Of a DNA stretch of 10,190 nt, positions 5,308 through 10,190 are shown in pieces. The notes under the pieces are model-generated. The model had not been told where the DNA came from. It did not search any database and was given only the letters and a program-made list of their open reading frames with translations. Position numbers and translations under genes: made by a program. The stretch lies in NCBI GenBank assembly GCA_030628805.1, contig DAOVQG010000172.1:1-10190 (forward strand), read 5' to 3'. The DNA is from JAGMDK01 sp023128695 (lineage in GTDB: Bacteria > Planctomycetota > Phycisphaerae > UBA1845 > Fen-1342). Position 1 is the first letter of the stretch. Each line of letters begins with the position of its first letter.

Positions 5308-7200
5308 ATGGACAACACGCTGACCAGCCTTCTTTATCGCATCCAGGGTGATCTGCCCGCCGTGATCATCGAGTTGGTGCTGATCGGGCTGTGCGTGAAC
5401 TGGTTCGCCGGCATCCTGCACAGCACCCGCGGAACCCGGCCGCTGCGTGGCGTACTGGTGGTGCTAATCGTAGCGACCGTCGTCGTGCGCCTCTTTGGGT
5501 GGGAGCGGCTGGAATTGCTCTACGGGTACGTGCTGATGGGGCTGGCCTTCATCGCGCTGGTCGTCTTTCAGCCGGAGTTGCGGCGGGCGTTGATTCGCGT
5601 CGGCGACAACCCATTCCAGCGGCGACGCGGGCCGCAGTCGCAATTGGTTACCGCCCTGGTCAAGTCCGCCGGTTATCTCTCGCGTAACCGTTACGGGGCC
5701 CTGATCGCGGTGCAGCGCGACGTGGACCTGATCGGCTGGGCCGAGAACGGGACGATGATCAACGCCCAGGTTTCGGCGAACCTGCTGGACTCGATCTTCT
5801 TTCCAAATTCGCCGCTGCACGATCTGGGAGTGATCGTCCGGGGCAGCCGGGTGGTGGCGGCGAACTGCCAGTTCCCGTCGCCCGACAGCGACGAGATCGA
5901 CGCCGCCCTTGGCAGCCGACACCTGGCGGCGGTGGGGATGAGTTACGAGAGCGACGCGTTGGTGCTGGTAGTGTCCGAAGAGACCGGGGTGATCTCGCTG
6001 GCCGACAACGGCAAGCTGACCCGCTATCTGACCCTGGACGACCTGACCGCGGAGCTGACAAAGCGACTCGTCCGCGAGCGGGAGCCGGAGACCGCGGCTG
6101 CCAAGCCGAAACGAACCTTCTCGACCGTCTGGCGTCGGGTACGGAAGGTGTTGGTGGTCGTCCCCCTGACGCTAATCATCTGGTATCTCGTGGACCAGGC
6201 GACCTTCGTCGACAGTAGCGTCGAGGTCGAGCTGACCATTCGGCATGACGACCCGGGGTACATTGTCGATGTCTTGCAGCCCCGGGCGAACATAGTCGAT
6301 TTGCAGGATCCGCGGGCACTCGTGTTTTTCGCCGAGTTCAATGGCCCGGCCCGCGCGATTGATCAATTGCGCGGCGACGCCCCGCCCGGCCGGCCGTTGC
6401 CGGTGACGTGGGTGTTGCCGGACGTCTACGCGCGCTCCGGCGAGTATCTGCTCGCGGCCGATGATGTCCGGAGCGTCGTCGAGGGCTTGCGGGAAATCAT
6501 CACACGGGGCTTGTCTGTTGAACAGGTGACCCTGAAAAAACAACTCCGCTTGAGTGTGGACGAGTTGGTCACAATACGGGTACCCGTGCACGTCTCCGAC
6601 GAGCCGCGGCCGATCGAGGTGGAGTGGATCGACCCGTCCGCCGTCGAGGTGCGCCTCCGGAAGCGCCAGCAAGCTGATTTGCCGCCCGAGCCGCAATTGT
6701 GCCTCCGGGCGCCCCTGGGCGAGAATCGGCTCCAGGGGCTGGTGCCGGAGGAGTCCAAGACCTTCGAGGGAGTCGTGTTGGAGAAACAGATCGGCACGGT
6801 CGGCGTGGTGCGGGCGACTCCAGAGCAGGTAACCGTGGCAGTGCGGTTAGTGATGGGGCAACGCAAGCGGGTCGAAAACGTCGTGGTCCGGCTTCTCGGC
6901 GATCAAGAGGTATTCGATCGGTACCGGGTCGAGAAAGTCGACCCCAACGAGTGGCGGATCGACGTCGAGGTACAAGGCATGGAGATGCTACTGGAGACAT
7001 TGGGGCCGCTGGACATCAGTGCCTTCGTACGCCTCTCCAGCGACCGCATGCCGCCGGTGGGAGGACCGCCGCCCGAGTCGCAACTCCGCTCTCTGCCTGT
7101 CATCACCGTGCTCGACCCGCCCAGAAACGGCGTCTCCCTCGTCCACGAGCGTCGCGTAGTGCGCGTCAATCTGGTTCCGAAGCCGGGCGGCACGCCATGA
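5308..7200 (+). CDS. CdaA-type diadenylate cyclase fused to a YbbR/CdaR-like region
   Basis: CdaA makes the second messenger c-di-AMP from two ATP at the inner membrane; CdaR/YbbR is its extracytoplasmic regulator, normally a separate gene next to cdaA. Here one 630-residue protein contains both. Membrane helices lie at about 17-36, 46-62 and 71-89. The cyclase domain (about 100-250) has GALIAVQRD, INAQVSANLLDSIFFPNSPLHD, and DALVLVVSEETGVISLADNGKL. A fourth helix at about 280-297 leads to an outer region of about 330 residues, beta-rich in pattern and weakly YbbR-like. Two signature motifs are altered: DGA is DLG (172-174) and RHR is RHL (204-206), so activity is uncertain. ATG 5308 was chosen because the open frame further upstream only overlaps yggS antisense. 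The gene overlaps the next by ATGA. Confidence 0.9.
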   Translation: MDNTLTSLLYRIQGDLPAVIIELVLIGLCVNWFAGILHSTRGTRPLRGVLVVLIVATVVVRLFGWERLELLYGYVLMGLAFIALVVFQPELRRALIRVGDNPFQRRRGPQSQLVTALVKSAGYLSRNRYGALIAVQRDVDLIGWAENGTMINAQVSANLLDSIFFPNSPLHDLGVIVRGSRVVAANCQFPSPDSDEIDAALGSRHLAAVGMSYESDALVLVVSEETGVISLADNGKLTRYLTLDDLTAELTKRLVREREPETAAAKPKRTFSTVWRRVRKVLVVVPLTLIIWYLVDQATFVDSSVEVELTIRHDDPGYIVDVLQPRANIVDLQDPRALVFFAEFNGPARAIDQLRGDAPPGRPLPVTWVLPDVYARSGEYLLAADDVRSVVEGLREIITRGLSVEQVTLKKQLRLSVDELVTIRVPVHVSDEPRPIEVEWIDPSAVEVRLRKRQQADLPPEPQLCLRAPLGENRLQGLVPEESKTFEGVVLEKQIGTVGVVRATPEQVTVAVRLVMGQRKRVENVVVRLLGDQEVFDRYRVEKVDPNEWRIDVEVQGMEMLLETLGPLDISAFVRLSSDRMPPVGGPPPESQLRSLPVITVLDPPRNGVSLVHERRVVRVNLVPKPGGTP

Positions 7201-7940
7201 CCGCGCCGACGGCCCGCTCTGCAAAACTGAAGATATTGCACCTCGATCCGGACCTGGTGGCGGTCGACAAGCCTCCGGGGGTGCTCTCCGCGCCGGGACG
7301 CGGGGACTACATCAGCGCGGCGGAATTGCTGCGGGCCGGACCCGAACTCGACAAAAATGATCCCCTGCGAATCGTACACCGCCTGGACCGCGAGGCGAGC
7401 GGCGTGCTGGTGTTTGCGCGGACCCGGCCTGCTCAACAACATCTGGTGCAACAGTTCGCCCAGCGCCGCGTGGAAAAAGTCTATTACGCCCTGGTGACCG
7501 GCTATGTCGCAGGCGACGGCGAAATCGATCTGCCGCTACGTTTCGATCGCCGGCTGAACCGGGTTCATGCCGCCAAAGGACGAGGAAAGCCTTCGCTGAC
7601 GCGCTACCGCGTTATCCAGCGAGTGGCGGGCAATACGTTGCTCGAATGTCAGCTTATAACAGGCCGCATGCACCAGATTCGCGCGCACCTGGCAGCCATC
7701 GGTCACCCGCTCACCGTGGATCCGCTCTACGGCGGCGGCCAGGCCGTGCTGCTCTCGTATTACAAGCCGGGCTACAAGCCGAGCGGTCGCCGTCCCGAGC
7801 GGCCGCTGATCGCACGGCTCACCCTACACGCCGCCCGCCTCGGCTTTGAGCACCCCGTCTCGGGGGCCGAGCTTATCCTGGAATCGCCGTTGCCGAAGGA
7901 TTTCCGCGCGGCGGTCAGCCAACTAAGCCGCTTGGTTTGA
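7197..7940 (+). CDS. RluA-family 23S rRNA/tRNA pseudouridine synthase
   Basis: Isomerises uridine to pseudouridine in structured RNA; the target base cannot be told from sequence. The 247-residue protein has LVAVDKPPGVLSAPG near 20-34, the catalytic HRLDREASG at 61-69 with D64 as nucleophile (Thr of the usual TSG is Ala), KVYYALVTG, and LITGRMHQIRAHLAAIGHPLTVDPLYGG. There is no N-terminal S4 domain, as in the short RluA group. Its ATG overlaps the cyclase stop (ATGA), so the two are translationally coupled. The much longer upstream open frame is an out-of-frame shadow of the cyclase gene. It converges on the sulfotransferase gene with nine bases between stops and no obvious terminator. Confidence 0.95.
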   Translation: MTAPTARSAKLKILHLDPDLVAVDKPPGVLSAPGRGDYISAAELLRAGPELDKNDPLRIVHRLDREASGVLVFARTRPAQQHLVQQFAQRRVEKVYYALVTGYVAGDGEIDLPLRFDRRLNRVHAAKGRGKPSLTRYRVIQRVAGNTLLECQLITGRMHQIRAHLAAIGHPLTVDPLYGGGQAVLLSYYKPGYKPSGRRPERPLIARLTLHAARLGFEHPVSGAELILESPLPKDFRAAVSQLSRLV

Positions 7941-7949
7941 AGCTGTCGG

Positions 7950-8537
7950 CTACTCCTTCACCCGCTGGCGATAGAGCTGTGGTTCAACAACCTGGTTCAT
8001 GGCCGCGGCGTCGAGTTTCCCGCCGAGAAACTCGTTCACGGCCTTCACGGTCGCCTGCGGGGCCTTCAAGGTGTCGTTGTAGCTGATGTAGATGATCTTG
8101 AAATTGGGCCGCTGGGCGATCCAATCGTTAAACTCGCCGAGTTGCTGCTGAAACAAGCCGATGAGCTTTTCGTCGCCCAGCGCGCCGCCTTCTTTGCCGA
8201 GGCGGGCGAGCATGACGTCCTGTGACCTGACGACCTCTTCCAGGTGTCGCTGGGTAAATACGACACGGTACTCCCGATCATTAGGCAGGTCATACAGCAG
8301 GCGGTAAACCATCTTGACGACCTTGCCGGGGGCCTGCTCGAGCCAGGAAGGGTCTTCCTTGGTCTTCTTGACCGGCTCGAACTCGTAGTACCCGCGGGGG
8401 TTGTCCTCGTCGGCCTGGCGGATGTTGTCGATCAGGGCGGGGACGCCGCCGGCTTCGATCATCCGCATCATCATGGAGGTGCCCGAGCGCGGCAGGCCGG
8501 AAACGATAACAATGACGTTCGGGTCGATTTTGCTCAT
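7950..8537 (-). CDS. Small P-loop sulfotransferase-fold protein
   Basis: A 195-residue protein starting MSKIDPNVIVIVSGLPRSGTSMM. The SGLPRSGTS segment at 13-21 is the phosphosulfate-binding loop of the PAPS sulfotransferase fold. ADEDNPRGYYEFEPVK follows, as in a bacterial subgroup of unknown acceptor. A YRVVFTQRHLEEVVRSQ stretch later in the sequence resembles the second PAPS-binding region. No membrane segment or signal peptide is visible. Acceptor substrate unknown; a non-sulfotransferase role of the same fold is possible. ATG 8537 was chosen because it begins just before the core. In-frame GTG 8558 and TTG 8546 are alternatives, and a GGAG at 8552-8555 would serve the TTG. Confidence 0.82.
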   Translation of the reverse strand: MSKIDPNVIVIVSGLPRSGTSMMMRMIEAGGVPALIDNIRQADEDNPRGYYEFEPVKKTKEDPSWLEQAPGKVVKMVYRLLYDLPNDREYRVVFTQRHLEEVVRSQDVMLARLGKEGGALGDEKLIGLFQQQLGEFNDWIAQRPNFKIIYISYNDTLKAPQATVKAVNEFLGGKLDAAAMNQVVEPQLYRQRVKE

Positions 8538-8600
8538 GGGTCGCAATGCACTCCGCACTGTGTTATTGAGTTTGACGCAAGTCCTTTATTCTATAGTAAG

Positions 8601-8738
8601 CGATCAGCGGTCAGCAATCAGCGATCAGACGAGCACTGCTGGCCAAATGTCACAAATAACGTTCTAGTGAGAGCTTCGCGGGGCTATGGCTGACCGCTGA
8701 AAGCTGATTGCTGAATGCTAGCCGCAAACGGCTGAACT
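8601..8738. repeat. Inverted pair of 7-bp tandem repeat arrays
   Basis: The left array 8601-8628 is four exact-length heptamers: cgatcag, cggtcag, caatcag, cgatcag. The right array from 8690 reads in the opposite sense: ctgaccg, ctgaaag, ctgattg, ctgaatg, then weaker copies to 8738. Bases 8605-8615 are the exact reverse complement of 8690-8700, and 8611-8622 of 8703-8714. The 61 bases between show no gene. The structure lies upstream of the sulfotransferase gene and downstream of rnc. The whole gap 8538-8767 has no coding sequence I can support. Confidence 0.8.
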
Positions 8739-8767
8739 CTTACATTCTATGAAATTCACCACGCCGG

Positions 8768-9466
8768 CTAACCTTCGTCGGGCGGTTTTTTCATCTCTCC
8801 CACGGCGATCAGCGCCAGGCCGGCCGCCTTCTGCTCGGCCTCCTTCTTGGTGGGGCCCCAGGCGCTCGGGAACTGGCGCTTGCTGATTGAAACCGCCACC
8901 TCAAAGCACTTGGCGTGATCCGGGCCTTTCTCGTCCAGTAGTTCGTATACCGGCGTCGCGCTCATTGCCCGTTGGGCCCATTGCTGCAACTGTGACTTGT
9001 AGTTGAATTGGTTTTGCGAGGCCGAGGTCGTCCGCAACTCATCATCCATGTGTTGCAAGATGAACGTCCGCGCCGGCTCCAGCCCGCCGTCAAGATATAT
9101 AGCGGCGATGACCGCCTCCAGGGTGCCCGCGGCCAGGGAGCGGGGCAGGTGATCGCCGCTGTCCATTCCCTGGCCCAGCACCAGGCCTACGGTCAAATGC
9201 AGCTTTTCCGCCACGCGGGCGCAGGCCTGGCGGGAAACCACCGCCGACTTGATCTTGGTCATGTCTCCTTCGAGCGCGTTGGGGAGGCGCTCGTACAGGG
9301 CCTGACACACGACCAGCCCCAGGACGGCGTCCCCCAGAAACTCCATGCGTTCATTGCTGTCTCGCCGATGGTTGGCCGATGAGGCGTGGGTCAGCGCGGC
9401 TTGGAGGAGGGTAGGGTCGTTGAACCGATAGCCGATACGATCCTGGCACGCTTCCAACGTGGGCAT
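8768..9466 (-). CDS. rnc: Ribonuclease III
   Basis: Endonuclease that cuts double-stranded RNA in rRNA processing and mRNA turnover. The 232-residue protein has the RNase III domain with NERMEFLGDAVLG (E39, E42, D46) and LEAVIAAIYLDGG (E117), then a double-stranded RNA-binding domain at about 154-221 with NYKSQLQQWAQ, GPDHAKCFEVAV and SAWGPTKKEAEQKAA. Residue 114, where the family normally has a metal-binding Asp three residues before the catalytic Glu, is Gly (bases 9125-9127). The other acidic residues are kept. Start: ATG 9466 has AGGA eight bases upstream (9475-9478) and gives the usual length; the longer open frame to 9592 lacks conserved sequence. Promoter and leader structure lie at 9494-9600. 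Confidence 0.96.
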   Translation of the reverse strand: MPTLEACQDRIGYRFNDPTLLQAALTHASSANHRRDSNERMEFLGDAVLGLVVCQALYERLPNALEGDMTKIKSAVVSRQACARVAEKLHLTVGLVLGQGMDSGDHLPRSLAAGTLEAVIAAIYLDGGLEPARTFILQHMDDELRTTSASQNQFNYKSQLQQWAQRAMSATPVYELLDEKGPDHAKCFEVAVSISKRQFPSAWGPTKKEAEQKAAGLALIAVGEMKKPPDEG

Positions 9467-9493
9467 ACAAGCGATCCTGTCTACAGACCGCCG

Positions 9494-9528
9494 ACGCAAG
9501 GCGTCCCCGGAGGGAGGACGCGTTGCGT
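9494..9528 (-). promoter_or_regulatory. Stem-loop in the rnc 5' leader
   Basis: Bases 9494-9506 pair with 9516-9528: 13 positions with one mismatch (9500/9522) and a nine-base loop. The stem ends 27 bases before the rnc ATG, inside the predicted leader. Escherichia coli RNase III represses itself by cutting a leader hairpin, so an analogous role is plausible here but is inference. Confidence 0.6.
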
Positions 9529-9594
9529 GGATGGCCGGTAACGAACTTAGCAAGTGGACGGGTCGGCCCCAATGGCCGACGACGCAAAACACTT

Positions 9595-9623
9595 ATTATA
9601 ACAAATATTAGTTTGAATTGCAG
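9595..9623 (-). promoter_or_regulatory. Candidate rnc promoter
   Basis: The minus strand has a perfect TATAAT at 9600-9595 in a local AT-rich island, with a weak CTGCAA at 9623-9618 seventeen bases upstream. Transcription would begin near 9588 and give a leader of about 120 bases containing the stem-loop at 9494-9528. Confidence 0.5.
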
Positions 9624-9675
9624 GCCTGCCCCCGCTGTAAATTTGCAGGTTCCGGCTGAATGCTGATAGCCGGCT

Positions 9676-9784
9676 GGTGCGAGAATCCTTTCTCGCACCC
9701 ATCTCGTCGCTAATCCTGTCCCGAGTCTGAGTTGAGCAGGATAGGAATCCTGCTTGGGAAGGTGCAAGATAGGAATCTCGCACC
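9676..9784. repeat. GGTGCGAGA/GGATAGGAATCC hairpin repeat family
   Basis: Three related stem-loops: 9676-9684 with 9691-9699 (ggtgcgaga/tctcgcacc, loop ATCCTT); 9736-9742 with 9747-9753 (gcaggat/atcctgc, loop AGGA); and 9761-9769 with 9776-9784 (ggtgcaaga/tctcgcacc, one mismatch, loop TAGGAA). The shared loop and arm sequences point to one repeat family. No gene is seen from 9601 to 9794. Confidence 0.65.
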
Positions 9785-9794
9785 AGCGATGCTT

Positions 9795-9896
9795 GTGCCA
9801 CTGCTCTTGAGCAGTGCCCAAGCTATTGCCAGACGAAGAACACACTGCTCAAGAACAGTGGCACACAACAGGCACACTGCTCAAGAGCAGTGGCAC
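9795..9896. repeat. Three copies of a CACTGCTCAAGAGCAGTG palindrome
   Basis: The palindrome occurs at 9799-9816 (TT centre, so inverted relative to the others), 9843-9860 (one base changed, aacag) and 9875-9892. Each has an adjoining GCCAC or GGCAC, making a unit of about 24 bases. The gaps between copies are 26 and 14 bases. Dispersed planctomycete intergenic repeats often look like this; nothing here codes for protein. Confidence 0.75.
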
Positions 9897-9943
9897 CCGC
9901 GCGTCGCCTGTGTTTTGGGTTATCCTGGTTGCGCCGGGGGCGT

Positions 9944-10098
9944 CATTTTGCGCTAGGCCCGGCATTTATGGTTGAAAGGTCGGAGTCAGAATCCCCTCCT
10001 TTCCCCCGCCGCCGAAGGCGGCGGGGGAAAGGAGGGGGCAGAAAGCCCGTTTACCCGGCATAAATGCCGGGCCTAGCGCAGAATGCCGGGCCTAGCGC
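9944..10098. repeat. Nested palindromic element with a 21-bp perfect hairpin inside
   Basis: Bases 9944-9970 pair with 10059-10085 at 26 of 27 positions. Inside this, 9993-10013 pairs perfectly over 21 bp with 10017-10037 across a GAA loop. A further direct copy of the outer arm (gaatgccgggcctagcgc) follows at 10081-10098. The result is a compact element of about 140 bases with terminal and internal inverted repeats and no coding capacity. Confidence 0.8.
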
Positions 10099-10118
10099 TG
10101 CTACGGAACAAGGCTCTC

Positions 10119-10181
10119 GACGGCCGGTACGGGGCCCGGCCGCTACATTGGGACGGCCGGTACGGGGCCCGGCCGCTACAT
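10119..10181. repeat. Two identical 30-bp direct repeats, each a hairpin
   Basis: Bases 10119-10148 are repeated exactly at 10152-10181, with three bases between. Each copy contains cggccgg and ccggccg arms (for example 10121-10127 and 10136-10142) around an eight-base loop. The array may continue past the window end. Confidence 0.85.
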
Positions 10182-10190
10182 ACAACTCAG

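Noticed and set aside
6699..7196. Upstream extension of the pseudouridine synthase frame
   Set aside because: It is an out-of-frame reading of the cyclase C-terminus; the family core begins just after ATG 7197, which overlaps the cyclase stop.
9467..9592. N-terminal extension of RNase III
   Set aside because: The residues are not family-like and cover the leader hairpin; ATG 9466 has a good ribosome binding site.
9351..9845. Minus-strand open frame of 164 residues
   Set aside because: It overlaps the rnc start in another frame and runs through palindromic repeats, with no recognisable motif.
9795..10190. CRISPR array
   Set aside because: Repeats are palindromic, unequal in spacing, of several families, and two are nearly adjacent; there are no regular unique spacers and no cas genes.

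Overview
The window looks like a piece of a GC-rich planctomycete chromosome, probably of the Pirellulales type. The evidence is inference from three things. First, the intergenic spaces are full of short palindromic and tandem elements, including one whose chance translation gives the GEAPAEP string familiar from spurious planctomycete ORFs. Second, some proteins look lineage-typical: a free-standing double Clp N-domain protein, a small P-loop sulfotransferase, and an RNase III with a planctomycete-like dsRBD. Third, genes sit in short operons separated by these repeats. No rRNA, tRNA, CRISPR array or transposase was seen.

Layout. Bases 1-591 hold repeats only: a palindrome, an array of 21-bp units and three consecutive stem-loops. 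A solitary AlbA_2/Schlafen-type protein follows (592-1521, +); its base composition is clearly lower in GC than its neighbours. After a gene-poor gap comes a long-chain polyprenyl diphosphate synthase (1851-2846, -), then a 26-bp inverted repeat plus a 20-bp tandem repeat. A tight four-gene operon on the minus strand runs, in transcription order, yggS (PLP-binding) -> 87-aa membrane protein -> coiled-coil membrane protein -> ClpN-type protein (5231 down to 3163). Divergent from yggS, across 76 bases, is a two-gene operon: a diadenylate cyclase fused to a YbbR/CdaR-like extracytoplasmic part (5308-7200), overlapping by ATGA an RluA-family pseudouridine synthase (7197-7940). A sulfotransferase-fold protein converges on it (7950-8537, -). 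After inverted arrays of 7-bp repeats comes RNase III (8768-9466, -), with a candidate promoter and a structured leader. The last 600 bases are a dense cluster of palindromic repeats.

Working together. The minus-strand operon and the cyclase gene share one short divergent control region. The cyclase, the two small membrane proteins and the ClpN protein suggest envelope and proteostasis functions, but no shared pathway can be proved from sequence. The points most worth a second look are the cyclase-YbbR fusion with changed DGA and RHR motifs, the Asp-to-Gly change in the RNase III active site, the hairpin in the rnc leader, the hendecad coiled-coil/ClpN operon, and several structured repeat families.
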